Position numbers and translations under genes: made by a program
In this document: piece by piece, positions 1 to 11,600 of the stretch
How positions within the stretch are numbered: position 1 is the stretch's first letter
How the letters are laid out: each line of letters opens with the position of its first letter
Assembly (NCBI GenBank): GCA_973895155.1
Contig: OZ316895.1
Coordinates: 248,001 to 312,000 of the forward strand
DNA: 64,000 bases
Direction of reading: 5' to 3'
DNA from: Marsupella aquatica
Taxonomy: Eukaryota > Marchantiophyta
Notes under the pieces: model-generated
Told to the model about the DNA's origin: nothing
What the model saw: the letters and a program-made list of their open reading frames with translations, nothing else
Databases searched by the model: none

Positions 1-1641
1 GGTGTCTGGTCCTCAATGGACGCCCCCAACGCTTCCTCCGCAGCCACTACCGTAGGTCCATTCTCTGACAGATTACCTGCTCCGGACCGAGTCAACTCTC
101 CATCGGCCTGACTGGGTCCACCCTCGGCTTCGGCCTCAGCATCGGCCACGGCCTCTGATACGGCTACGGTCTCCCCGACATGCTCTAGTGGTGGATCCGG
201 TACCCTGGCTTCATCACCGAGTATCCTGGCCTCGGCTTTGCCATCCCCGCCTTCTAGGGCAGTTGGATCCTCTACCGTGATCCTGCCTGAGGTTGGTGTT
301 GGGTTTACCTCCTTGGTCACGACGGCTTGAGGAGCCGTATTACTCCCTGACCCAGAAGGTTTCCGCTTCTTCTTCTTCCTTGGTTCGGCAGCTGGCCCCT
401 TCCCCTTGCCACTTACCTCCGGCACCGGTGCGAGTATCTCGGCTTGTCCTTCAGCCAGTACTACTCCTGGAAACTTGGTTGCCCCTATTGGAGTTGGACC
501 TGAGGAAGCCAAGCACTTAAATACTGCGGCCTGTTTCTTCAACCACTCCATTTGGTTGTCGGCTTGCCGCTGTAAGTTCTCCATCTTCCGCGTGCTTTCC
601 TCCAACTCCTCCTTAAATTCATCCAGGTCCTTGCGCGCCTCCTTCTGCTCCTTCTGGGCTTCCTCCAATTCCTTCTTTAAGGTAGCCCTCTCCTCCTGGG
701 TTGCTCTCAGCTCCTTGTCGAGCTCCGTAACGACCTCAGACTCCATTTTATTCATCTTGGCATAAGTTTGATCAAGCTGGTCGTCTTTCTCACGCAGGTC
801 GGCCTTGAAGCTGGCCGTCAGGGATGCAAGCTTCTGCCGCAGCACGATAATTGCCTGATAGGATTTCCCTAACTCGGCCTCCTTCTGCTCAAGGGCACCG
901 CGGATATCCTTGAGTTCCCCCTTCAGCGCCCTTTCCCTTCTCTGAGTTTCCGCCATGGCCCGATTGTTGGCTGCTATGTGGGCCTCCTCTGCGTCTCTCA
1001 GCTCTCGCTTCCACTTCTCCTTCTCCTTGATCAAATCGGCCAACTCTCCTTGGGTCCGAGTCAGTTTATCCTTGATAATCTGATTATTAGACTGCGCGGT
1101 ATCCAATTGCCCCTGCATGATGTTGAGCTCATGCCGCTTAATCCGCAACTCATCTTGGGCTTTCTTGGTCGCCTTCAGGTCTTCTACCTTGGCTTCCCTT
1201 GCCCTAAGCCGACGGATGACCTCATTCTTCTTGCTTCTCTCCAAAGCCACCGCTTCTTCTAATCGGCGCTTCTCCAACATTTTCCTCTGGAAAAAGGGTC
1301 CCTGCTCCAACTCCTCCCCAAAGATGCCGAGCGCAAGTTCCCCACACATCTCCCCGTACTCCATGGCTCGTTCTTTAGCATAGGCGGAGTGAGTAGAAGT
1401 CATCGGCATCATCCATCATGGCCTTTGTTCCCAAGCCGCCTTGCAGATTTCTTCTATTGTGGCTGGAGGGTTGCTTCATTTTTCTGCGAGCCGCATGATG
1501 TGCTCCGACCATTCTCCCCCATGGTAAATCTTTCTCCCTAGCCAGGGCTGCCTTCTCTTCCTCCCTGAGTCGCTCCTGAAACTCTTGTGCTATCTGTTTT
1601 ATGCCGTCAAAGCTCGGGGGAGCGACATCTGGTGGGGGAGA
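1..1641 (-). pseudogene. 3' half of element X, an older relative of the Y element, cut by the window edge
   Basis: Read on the minus strand, this piece begins at the exact point where the X copy at 6499-8662 stops. It continues the same protein: a PPPDVAPPSFDG segment, then a long coiled coil rich in Glu, Lys, Arg and Gln, then a Lys-rich and Ala/Pro-rich tail. The match to residues about 570-1123 of the Y protein is clear, but there are many substitutions and the reading frame is broken around 1375-1500. The next five bases outside Y are GGAGA (TCTCC on the minus strand), the same 5 bp that lie before Y(+) at 8658-8662. The 3' end of X lies beyond base 1. X is therefore an older, decayed copy of the Y family and was the target of a Y insertion. 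Confidence 0.75.
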
Positions 1642-4600
1642 TGTGGTGCGTCCCATGGCTCCCTAAACCCAAGAAACCCCCCAGCTCAAGCCGATTCCCG
1701 CAGGTTTCGTGCTTGGCGAGGCTGTTTCCGCGGCTTAGCGACATGGGACGCTGCTAACCTTCTACTACTACTATTAACATTTTACACACATATACTGGAC
1801 AGATCCTTCATCGGGTCATGAGATACGTAGCCGGCCTAAGCTAGGCCTTCCCCTGTCTTCCCCTCCATCTTGATAGGTATGTTTGGATTCCGCCGCCGGA
1901 ATGATCCCCAATAGGCTTGGTTAAGCCGCTAAGACCTCTCTCAGCTCGACACATCCAACTCTCACTCCCCTGCTTACTTTCCTTCCTTCTGTTGATGTGG
2001 GCACTCTTCACACAAGTTAATGCGACACACAAATAGCAAAATGACTCATTCTGACTGAGTCATACCATGCACTTGCCATACAAACAGTACATCTCATACA
2101 CAAGTTCTGCGAACTAAGCCGTGAGGCCAACTCTATTCAGCTCTTAGGCATGAGGAAACATGAATATACACAAGGGTCACTGTATGACTAACCGAGAGCT
2201 TCTCGTACTACTTGATCCCAGCCCGGCTGGTGCAAACTAAAAACTTGCTAAAGAAGAGGCCCTGAGCTCCCCGCTGCCCAGGTACTTATCCTGGTAGTGG
2301 ATCCGCCATTCTTTGCATCGTAAGCCTAATCTACTTAACAGTAAGCTACTTGCCCGAATCTACCTATGTACAGCAAGGCAGGAGCACAAGTGTTGCTCCT
2401 ACCAGTTGGACCGCAATCCCACTAAGCTAAGTGTCAGGGCCGCTCCTGGTCCTGATCCTAATCCTAAACTTGGAGATCAGCGCCCGCCCTGCCCACTCAC
2501 GCCTCCTCCCTCCACGTCCGCCCTCCCCAAAAGGAATGGCGCCCTTGCACCGTCACGACATCGGTGGTGGATCCTTAATGGACGCCCCCAACGCTTCCTC
2601 CTCAGCCACTGCCGTAGGTTCATTCCCTGACAGATTACCTGCCCTTGACTGAGTCAACTCTCCATCGGCCTGACTGGGTCCACCATCGGCGTCGGCATCG
2701 GCTCGGGAATCGGTTACGGCCTCAGCCACGGCTTGGGTCTCCCCGGCCTGCTCAAGAGGCGGATCTGGGATACCGGCCTCATTACTGAGTAGTTCGGCTT
2801 GGGCCGCACCACACCCACCTGTGATGATAGCGGGATCTATTGCCGTATTCATGCCGGAGGATGGTGCTGGTTCTACCTCCTTGGTCACCACGGCTTGTGG
2901 AGCCGGATTACTCTTTGACCCTGAAGGTTTCCGCTTCTTCTTCTTTTCTGGTTCGGCAGCTGGTCCCTTCCCCTTCCCACTTACTTCCGGCACTGGTGCA
3001 GGTGGCGCGGCTTTTTCGGCCAGTACCACTCCTGGTAACTTGGTTGCCCCAATTGGAGTTGGGCCTGATGAAGACAAGCACTTAAATACTGCAGCTTGTT
3101 TCTTCAGCCGCTCCGTTTGGTTGTCGGCCCGCCGCTGGAGGTTCTCCATCTTCCTCGTGATTTCCTCCAACTCCTCCTGGGTCTCATCCAGGTCCTTGCG
3201 TGCCTCCTCTAGTTCCTTCTGGGCTTCCTCCCGTTCTTGTTTCAAGGTAGTCCTCTCCTCCTGGGTTGCTCTTAGCTCCTTGTCGAGCTCTGCAATGATG
3301 ACAGACTCCATCTGGTTCATCTTGGCGTAAGTCTGTTCGAGCATCTCGTCCTTCTCCCTCAGGTCGGCCTTGAAGCTGGCCGTCAGGGACGCAAGCTCCT
3401 GCTGCAGCGCCATAATCCCTTGATAGGATTTCCCTAACTCGGTCTCCTTCTGCTCAAGGGCTCTGCGGATTTTCTCGAGCTCCCCTTTCAACGCCCATTC
3501 CTTTCTTTGGGTCTCCGCCATGGCCCGGCTGTTGGCTGTTATGTGGGCCTCCTCTGTATTCTTCAGCTCTTGCTTCCACTTCTCCCTCTCTTTGATCGTG
3601 TCGGCCAACTCTCCCTGCGTCTGAGTCAGTTTATCCTTGATATTCTGATTATCAGCCTGCGCGGTGTCCAACTGCCCCTGCATGATGTTCAGCTCATGTC
3701 GTTTAATCCGCAGTTCATCTTGGGCTTTCTTGGCCGCCCTTAGATCTTCAATCTCGGCTTCCATCCTCCTAAGCCGCCGAATGACCTCATCCTTCTTGCT
3801 TCTCTCTAAAGCCACCGCTTCTTCTAATTGGTGCTTCTCCAACTGCTCCCTATGGAAAAAGGGTCCTACCTCCAACTCCTCTCCAAAGATGCCGAGCGCA
3901 AGTTCCCCACACATCTCACCATACTCCATGGCTCTATTCTTAGCATAGGTGGAGTAAGTAGAAGTGATCGGCATCGCCCATCGCGGCCTCTGCTCCCAAG
4001 CCGTCCTGCGGATCTCTTCAATCGTGGCTAGAGGTTTGCTTCCTTTTTTGGCTAGCCGCCTGATGTCCTCTGGCCAATCTCCTCCTGGTAAATCCTTTTC
4101 CTTAGCCAGGGCTGCCTCCTCCTCCTGCTTGATTCGCTCCTGAAATTCCTGCACCGTCTGTTTTATGCCGTCGAAGCTCGGGGGAGCAACATCTGGTGGG
4201 GGAGACTCAGGGCTACTCTGCTGGTTGGGGTCCCCTCGCACTACCCTTGGAAGTGTGGGGACCAACCGGCCACAGGTCCTTACTCCTGGAACGTGATGGT
4301 CCGACCCATAGCCGGAATTATCATGGCTGCAGTCCTCCACTGCCTCCTCTACCTCTTGGACGTCCGGCTTCTCCCTCTCCTCTTCGTCGGTAGGAGCTTC
4401 AGGCAATTCTGCCTCAGATTCGGAGCTTGAGGTTCCCACGTACATTCGAACACCTGGCTTGGATTCCGGCCTGATTCTCTCCTTGTCTCCAGCAAAGGGG
4501 TTTTCTCTTGTGAGCCGGTGTAGGCCTACCTCTGTAGTAGTGTCCTGCATTGTTGCCGTTGCCATTGTTGTTGCCGATGCCGATTTCTTTTCTTTCTCCA

Positions 4601-6298
4601 GTAGTTTCAGCAGACTCTGCATGCCTGGTTGCTGCATCGGCAAGTCCTCCTTCCTGGGCCTAAACACCTGCTCGATCGTAGGACTAACAGGTGGTTGAGG
4701 CTTCTCAGCCAACGGCCTCGGCGTTGGAGCTTCCTCGGGTGCCCTTACCTGCAGGGGAAGTACCGGGGCAAAAGTCTGACCTCTGGCATACCGGCACAAC
4801 AGCGGCATGTGATAGCCAAGCCGCGACACGCTCCCCATGCCGATTACCTGCTGCTCCTCCTTTAAGATCTTCTTCAATTGGTTGAGGAGGTACCCGTTGT
4901 AGTCCTGGCTTGGGTCTGGCCTTTCTGCCAGATAGACCTGTGCCTTGCCGATCTCTGCCCTCGGCAAGTTACAATGCATGGTCACCCGCAAGAAGTCGAT
5001 CATCTCTCCTGTGTGCGGGTTGGTGCAGGTGTTCCGGAAGAAGCCATTCTTCGTTGATGGCCCGGGGAACGACCGGAACTCCTTGTCAGGCAAGGTCTTC
5101 CTGGTATCAACTTTGGTCTTATTGCCTATCGGCAAGCCAAACACTTCGGCAATTACCTTGGGAGTAAGATAGAAATCCTTCCCATATATCCTCGTGCAAT
5201 TGGTCTCGGGTTCCCATGACCCCACGAATTCTAATAGGTCTGACTCCGGTACCTCCGGCTTCAGCCATGGTAATCTTACAAAGGCCTCCAAGCCGGATCC
5301 GGCCATGAAGCCTTGGTACTTCTTGGTCTGCATGGCCGTAAAGCATGCATCCTCCTCCCGTGCAAATTGTAGTTGCACCTCCACCGGTAGGGTTGCCGCC
5401 CAGCCCTTCCAGGTGTCATCCCTGGTTGGAATGGCCTTGATGGGATCGACCTCCTCCTCTTCGGCTTCTCCCTGCCTCCTGCTCTGCTGCTCGGCTGGCT
5501 TCTTTGGTGCCGCCGACCTCGTTCTTTTTATCGGGGTGGCTTCATCGTTGACGGCTCCCTTCCTCTTCATCTCTGCTGCCGTGGAGGTTTCTCCTAGCAC
5601 CGTTGCCTGGGTCCACCTTTCCGTGCTACCCTTTAATTCCCAGTGTATGTCGTTGCAGTTCTTGATGGCCTCTCGGATGCCGACGACGCTGTCTTTGCAA
5701 AACAGAAGATCGTCGAGTTGATTGGAAGTAGGCGTCCACAGGAACTCGTCCTTGATGAGTTCGCCTCCTAAGAAAGCCGTCTTCTGCAGCTCCCACAATC
5801 GAGCGAGCTCCTGCCGTTCTTGAGCTGCCCTTTCTGATTCCTCGTCCTCGTAAGTCTTGATGTACTCAGTTGCCCGTTGGAACAGGCATCCCCAGAAATG
5901 TGCCGCTTGATTGACGTTGCTCATACCCTCCTTAGGTCGATCGTCGGTATCTACTCTCTCCCCGAGTGCTTGCCTAAGCAGCTGACAGTAGTTGGCCTCG
6001 TAGTCGTCTGCCTAGTTCGTGCTCGCAAATGAGCCACCATCTCCTGCAAGCGCTCCTTACCCCTCTCCTCCGCCGGTCCTTCTTCCTGTTGATCCTTCCT
6101 AGCCGCCGACGCTTAACGCGCCCTAACCCTAATCGAGTTTTCACCTTCAGCGTCCTTACCTCCGGTCTCGGCCCGGGTTCCATGGTTGCCCCTAATGGTT
6201 TATATTTTCCTTGTTTTGTCCCTATACTAAGGTGTTCCTAGGGTGCCTTCCTGCTTTACCCACTTAACCGGCCGAGTGATTCCTGTCTAGGCATCACA
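1642..6298 (-). mobile_element. Y(-): 4.66-kb TG...CA element with one long ORF (candidate giant solo LTR)
   Basis: On the minus strand the element begins TGTGATGCCTAGACAGG at 6298 and ends GCACCACA at 1642. It is a near-identical inverted copy of 8663-13328. Its 3' end is followed by TCTCC and then by the rest of element X. I see no direct repeat shared by its two ends and no primer-binding site, protease, integrase or reverse transcriptase inside it. TG...CA ends with a 5-bp target duplication are what LTRs and LTR retrotransposons leave, so a solo LTR of about 4.66 kb is the simplest reading. The short imperfect inverted termini (TGTGRTGC) are also compatible with an unknown DNA transposon. 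About 370 bp lie before the ORF and about 910 bp after it. Confidence 0.7.
2553..5924 (-). CDS. Long coiled-coil protein encoded by element Y, intact copy (1123 aa)
   Basis: One uninterrupted ORF starts with MSNVNQAAHFWG. Seen by eye: a charged N-terminal part (about 1-110); a basic stretch with KRTRSAAPKKP (about 130-150) that could be a nuclear localisation signal; a globular part (about 175-375) that resembles the domain found in many plant transposon-associated proteins (Pfam 'putative plant transposon protein'; judged by eye only); a Pro/Glu-rich linker; a very long coiled coil (about 600-930); and a Lys-rich, Ala/Pro-rich tail. I see no catalytic retroelement motif. Its twin at 9037-12407 has the same frame except for one deleted base. 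Long uninterrupted coding capacity in an interspersed element suggests selection or a recent insertion. Function unknown; a gag-like or DNA-binding role is inference only. Confidence 0.7.
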   Translation of the reverse strand: MSNVNQAAHFWGCLFQRATEYIKTYEDEESERAAQERQELARLWELQKTAFLGGELIKDEFLWTPTSNQLDDLLFCKDSVVGIREAIKNCNDIHWELKGSTERWTQATVLGETSTAAEMKRKGAVNDEATPIKRTRSAAPKKPAEQQSRRQGEAEEEEVDPIKAIPTRDDTWKGWAATLPVEVQLQFAREEDACFTAMQTKKYQGFMAGSGLEAFVRLPWLKPEVPESDLLEFVGSWEPETNCTRIYGKDFYLTPKVIAEVFGLPIGNKTKVDTRKTLPDKEFRSFPGPSTKNGFFRNTCTNPHTGEMIDFLRVTMHCNLPRAEIGKAQVYLAERPDPSQDYNGYLLNQLKKILKEEQQVIGMGSVSRLGYHMPLLCRYARGQTFAPVLPLQVRAPEEAPTPRPLAEKPQPPVSPTIEQVFRPRKEDLPMQQPGMQSLLKLLEKEKKSASATTMATATMQDTTTEVGLHRLTRENPFAGDKERIRPESKPGVRMYVGTSSSESEAELPEAPTDEEEREKPDVQEVEEAVEDCSHDNSGYGSDHHVPGVRTCGRLVPTLPRVVRGDPNQQSSPESPPPDVAPPSFDGIKQTVQEFQERIKQEEEAALAKEKDLPGGDWPEDIRRLAKKGSKPLATIEEIRRTAWEQRPRWAMPITSTYSTYAKNRAMEYGEMCGELALGIFGEELEVGPFFHREQLEKHQLEEAVALERSKKDEVIRRLRRMEAEIEDLRAAKKAQDELRIKRHELNIMQGQLDTAQADNQNIKDKLTQTQGELADTIKEREKWKQELKNTEEAHITANSRAMAETQRKEWALKGELEKIRRALEQKETELGKSYQGIMALQQELASLTASFKADLREKDEMLEQTYAKMNQMESVIIAELDKELRATQEERTTLKQEREEAQKELEEARKDLDETQEELEEITRKMENLQRRADNQTERLKKQAAVFKCLSSSGPTPIGATKLPGVVLAEKAAPPAPVPEVSGKGKGPAAEPEKKKKRKPSGSKSNPAPQAVVTKEVEPAPSSGMNTAIDPAIITGGCGAAQAELLSNEAGIPDPPLEQAGETQAVAEAVTDSRADADADGGPSQADGELTQSRAGNLSGNEPTAVAEEEALGASIKDPPPMS

Positions 6299-6498
6299 AG
6301 TATCGCCATGGGCCTTTTGTAGCCCCGTACATCTCTTCTATATCCTACAATAAAGGTGCAACCACCTGATGATGAGGAGAACTGGTCATTGAGTCCTTGT
6401 CAAAATCAGTCTGAAGTTGCACTATTGACTGCACCCCACTCTAAGTAAAACTGGTCCGTCGTCCATTGGGTAGCCCCGCAGCACTAGAAGAATCCATG
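6299..6498. other. 200-bp unique spacer between Y(-) and element X
   Basis: This is the only part of the inverted-repeat core that is neither Y nor X. It shows no ORF and no recognisable motif. If the segment 6299-8662 was flipped by recombination between the two Y arms, this stretch originally lay between the 5' end of X and the 5' end of the second Y copy. Confidence 0.5.
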
Positions 6499-8662
6499 TG
6501 TGATGCCTAGCCAGGAATCATTAGGCCAGTTTAAATAGTAAAATCAGGAGTGTACCCTAGGAAACACCTTAGTATAGTAAAAAAACAGGGAAAATATAAA
6601 CAATTAAGGGTGATTATGGAACCTGAGCCGAGGCCGAAAATAAGGACGCCGGGGGAGGGAACACGATTAGGGTTAGGGCGCGCTAAGTACTGGCGGCTAT
6701 GGGTAACCAACGGGAAGGAAGACCAGCCAGGGGGTAAGGACTGATTGCAAGGAATGGCGGCTCATTTGCAAGCACAAGCCAACGTGACAACTACGGGAGG
6801 CCAACTACTGTCCGTTGCTCAGGCAAGCACTCAGGGTGGAAGCAGATGCCGATAATCAACTCAAGAAGGGTATGAGCAACGTCAATCAAGCTGCTCATTT
6901 TTGGGGATGCCTGTTAGAACGGGCAACTGAGTACATTGGGACCTACGAGGACAAAGAATTGGAGAGAGCAGCTCGAGAACGGCAGGAGCTCGCTCGGCTG
7001 TGGGAGGTGCAGAAGTCTGCCTTCTTAGGAGGAGAACTCATTACGGCTGAATTCTTGTGGACGCCTATTGCCGATGAACTCGACGATCTTCTGTTTTGTG
7101 AGAATAGAATAGTCGGCATCCGGTAGGCCATCAACTGCTGCAATGACATACACTGGGAGTTGAAGGGTAGCACGGAGGGGTGGACGAAGGCAACCATGCT
7201 AGGAGAAACATCCACGGTAGCCGCTATGAAGAGGAAAGGGAACAACAATGAAGAAGCCACCCCTGCGAAAAGAACGAGGTCGGCGGCACCCAGGAAACCA
7301 GCAAAGCAGGGAAGCAGGAGGTAGGCGGAAGCCGAAGAGGAGGAGGTCGACCCCATCAATGTCGTTCCAACAAGAGAAGACACTTGGAAAGGCTAGGCGG
7401 CGACCCTCCCCGAGGAGGTGCAATTACACTTTGCACGGGAAGAGGATGCATGCTTTACAGCTATACAGACGCGGAAATACCAGGGCTTCATAGCCGGATC
7501 GGGCTTGGAAGCCTTCGTAAAGTTACCATGGCTGAAGCCAGAGGTGCCGGATTCAGACTTACTAGAATTCGTGGGATCATGGGAGCCCAAGACCAATTCC
7601 ACAAGGGTGTATGGGAAGGATTTCTATCTCACTCCCCGGGTGATTGCCGAAGTGTTTGGCTTGCCGATGGGCAATAAGACCAAAGTAGATACCAGGAAGA
7701 CCTTGCCAGACAAGGAGTTCCGGTCATTTCTAGGGCCATCAACAAAGAATGGCTTCTTCCGAAACACCTGCACAAACCCGCACATAGGAGAAATGATCGA
7801 TTTCTTGCGGGTAACCATGCATTGCAACTCCGAGGGCAGAGATCGGCAAGGCACAGGTCTATCTGGCGGAGACGCCAAACCCAAGCCGGGACTACAACGG
7901 GTACCTCCTCACCCAACTAAAGAAGATCTTGAAGGAGGAACAACTGGTGATCGGCATGGGAAGTGTGTCCCGGCTTGGCTATCATATGCCGCTGTTGTGC
8001 CGATATGCCCAAAGTCAGATATTTGCCCCGGTACTTCCCCTGCAGGCAAGAGCACCAGAGGAGGTTCCAGAACCAAGGCCGGCAATAGAGAAACCAACCC
8101 AGCCCGACAGTCTTACAATCGAGCAGGTGTTTAGGCCGAGGAAGGAGGACTTGCCAATGCAGCAACCAGGCATGCAGAATCTGCTGAAATTGCTGGAGAA
8201 GAAAAGGAGAACGGCAACGGCAACAGGACCGGTATAGAATACTACTCCCAAAGTCGGCCTTAGCCAACTTACCAAGGAAAACCCTTTTACCGGGGTCAAG
8301 GAGAGAAGGAGGTTGGAACACGAGCCGGGAGTCCGAATGTATGTAGGAGCTTCAAGTCCCGAAGCCGAGGAAAAGCAGCCCAAAGCTCCTGGTCGCGACA
8401 AGGAGAAGATGAGATCAACGTGGAAGCCGGAGGAACCAGGACCCGTGATCTGTGAGGCCGTGTTCACGGCAAGACCAGGACAGCAGTGGGGGGAGCCGGT
8501 AGTCCAAGCCGAGGAGGAGGCGGTAGAAGGCTACGACAATGATGACTCCGGCTACGGGTCGGACCATCATGTTCCAGGAATAAGGACCTGTGGCAGGTTC
8601 ATCCCCATGCTTCCAAGAGTAGTTTGAGGGGACCCGACCCAGCAGAGCAGCCCCGAGTCTCC
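6499..8662 (+). pseudogene. 5' half of element X, decayed relative of Y, truncated at the Y(+) insertion point
   Basis: It begins TGTGATGCCTAGCCAGG, matching the Y terminus with a few changes, and follows Y through the leader and the N-terminal half of the ORF (start codon near 6871). Stop codons interrupt the frame, for example after the residues VGIR near 7124 and near 7321, and there are frameshifts around 7830-8000. The segment ends at GAGTCTCC, where Y(+) starts. The missing remainder is at 1-1641 on the other strand. X is clearly more diverged than the two Y copies are from each other, so it is older. Confidence 0.8.
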
Positions 8663-11600
8663 TGTGATGCCTAGACAGGAATCACTCGGCCAGTTAAGTG
8701 GGTAAAGCAGGAAGGCACCCTAGGAACACCTTAGTATAGGGACAAAACAAGGAAAATATAAACCATTAGGGGCAACCATGGAACCCGGGCCGAGGCCGGA
8801 GGTAAGGACGCTGAAGGTGAAAACTCGATTAGGGTTAGGGCGCGTTAAGCGTCGGCGGCTAGGAAGGATCAACGGGAAGAAGGACCGGCAGAGGAGAGGG
8901 GTAAGGAGCGCTTGCAGGAGATGGTGGCTCATTTGCGAGCACGAACTAGGCAGACGACTACGAGGCCAACTACTGTCAGCTGCTTAGGCAAGCACTCGGG
9001 GAGAGAGTAGATACCGACGATCGACCTAAGGAGGGTATGAGCAACGTCAATCAAGCGGCACATTTCTGGGGATGCCTGTTCGAACGGGCAACTGAGTACA
9101 TCAAGACTTATGAGGATGAGGAATCAGAAAGGGCAGCTCAAGAACGGCAGGAGCTCGCTCGATTGTGGGAGCTGCAGAAGACGGCTTTCTTAGGAGGCGA
9201 ACTCATCAAGGACGAGTTCCTGTGGACGCCTACTTCCAATCAACTCGACGATCTTCTGTTTTGCAAAGACAGCGTCGTCGGCATCCGAGAGGCCATCAAG
9301 AACTACAACGACATACACTGGGAATTAAAGGGTAGCACGGAAAGGTGGACCCAGGCAACGGTGCTAGGAGAAACCTCCACGGCAGCAGAGATGAAGAGGA
9401 AGGGAGCCGTCAACGATGAAGCCACCCCGACAAAAAGAACGAGGTCGGCGGCACCAAAGAAGCCAGCCGAGCAGCAGAGCAGGAGGCAGGGAGAAGCCGA
9501 AGAGGAGGAGGTCGATCCCATCAAGGCCATTCCAACCAGGGATGACACCTGGAAGGGCTGGGCGGCAACCCTACCGGTGGAGGTGCAACTACATTTTGCA
9601 CGGGAGGAGGATGCATGCTTTACGGCCATGCAAACCAAGAAGTACCAAGGCTTCATGGCCGGATCCGGCTTAGAGGCCTTTGTAAGATTACCATGGCTGA
9701 AGCCGGAGGTACCGGAGTCAGACCTATTAGAATTCATGGGGTCATGGGAACCCGAGACCAATTGCACGAGGATATATGGGAAGGATTTCTATCTTACTCC
9801 CAAGGTAATTGCCGAAGTGTTTGGCTTGCCGATAGGCAATAAGACCAAAGTTGATACCAGGAAGACCTTGCCTGACAAGGAGTTCCGGTCGTTCCCCGGG
9901 CCATCAACGAAGAATGGCTTCTTCCGGAACACCTGCACCAACCCGCACACAGGAGAGATGATCGACTTCTTGCGGGTGACCATGCATTGTAACTTGCCGA
10001 GGGCAGAGATCGGCAAGGCACAGGTCTATCTGGCAGAAAGGCCAGACCCAAGCCGGGACTACAACGGGTACCTCCTCAACCAATTGAAGAAGATCTTAAA
10101 GGAGGAGCAGCAGGTAATCGGCATGGGGAGCGTGTCGCGGCTTGGCTATCACATGCCGCTGTTGTGCCGGTATGCCAGAGGTCAGACTTTTGCCCCGGTA
10201 CTTCCCCTGCAGGTAAGGGCACCCGAGGAAGCTCCAACGCCGAGGCCGTTGGCTGAGAAGCCTCAACCACCTGTTAGTCCTACGATCGAGCAGGTGTTTA
10301 GGCCCAGGAAGGAGGACTTGCCGATGCAGCAACCAGGCATGCAGAGTCTGCTGAAACTACTGGAGAAAGAAAAGAAATCGGCATCGGCAACAACAACGGC
10401 AACGGCAACAATGCAGGACACTACTACAGAGGTAGGCCTACACCGGCTCACAAGAGAAAACCCCTTTGCTGGAGACAAGGAGAGAATCAGGCCGGAATCC
10501 AAGCCAGGTGTTCGAATGTACGTGGGAACCTCAAGCTCCGAATCTGAGGCAGAGTTGCCTGAAGCTCCTACCGACGAAGAGGAGAGGGAGAAGCCGGACG
10601 TCCAAGAGGTAGAGGAGGCAGTGGAGGACTGCAGCCATGATAATTCCGGCTATGGGTCGGACCATCACGTTCCAGGAGTAAGGACCTGTGGCCGGTTGGT
10701 CCCCACACTTCCAAGGGTAGTGCGAGGGGACCCCAACCAGCAGAGTAGCCCTGAGTCTCCCCCACCAGATGTTGCTCCCCCGAGCTTCGACGGCATAAAA
10801 CAGACGGTGCAGGAATTTCAGGAGCGAATCAAGCAGAGGAGGAGGCAGCCCTGGCTAAGGAAAAGGATTTACCAGGAGGAGATTGGCCAGAGGACATCAG
10901 GCGGCTAGCCAAAAAAGGAAGCAAACCTCTAGCCACGATTGAAGAGATCCGCAGGACGGCTTGGGAGCAGAGGCCGCGATGGGCGATGCCGATCACTTCT
11001 ACTTACTCCACCTACGCTAAGAATAGAGCCATGGAGTATGGTGAGATGTGTGGGGAACTTGCGCTCGGCATCTTTGGAGAGGAGTTGGAGGTAGGACCCT
11101 TTTTCCATAGGGAGCAGTTGGAGAAGCACCAATTAGAAGAAGCGGTGGCTTTAGAGAGAAGCAAGAAGGATGAGGTCATTCGGCGGCTTAGGAGGATGGA
11201 AGCCGAGATTGAAGATCTAAGGGCGGCCAAGAAAGCCCAAGATGAACTGCGGATTAAACGACATGAGCTGAACATCATGCAGGGGCAGTTGGACACCGCG
11301 CAGGCTGATAATCAGAATATCAAGGATAAACTGACTCAGACGCAGGGAGAGTTGGCCGACACGATCAAAGAGAGGGAGAAGTGGAAGCAAGAGCTGAAGA
11401 ATACAGAGGAGGCCCACATAACAGCCAACAGCCGGGCCATGGCGGAGACCCAAAGAAAGGAATGGGCGTTGAAAGGGGAGCTCGAGAAAATCCGCGGAGC
11501 CCTTGAGCAGAAGGAGGCCGAGTTAGGGAAATCCTATCAAGGGATTATGGCGCTGCAGCAGGAGCTTGCGTCCCTGACGGCCAGCTTCAAGGCCGACCTA

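Noticed and set aside
2821-5721. Open frames of 65-175 codons on the strand opposite the Y ORF, and the same set at 9303-12139
   Set aside because: They mirror each other in the two Y copies because the DNA is the same, and their composition is that of reversed coiled-coil coding sequence. No family features.
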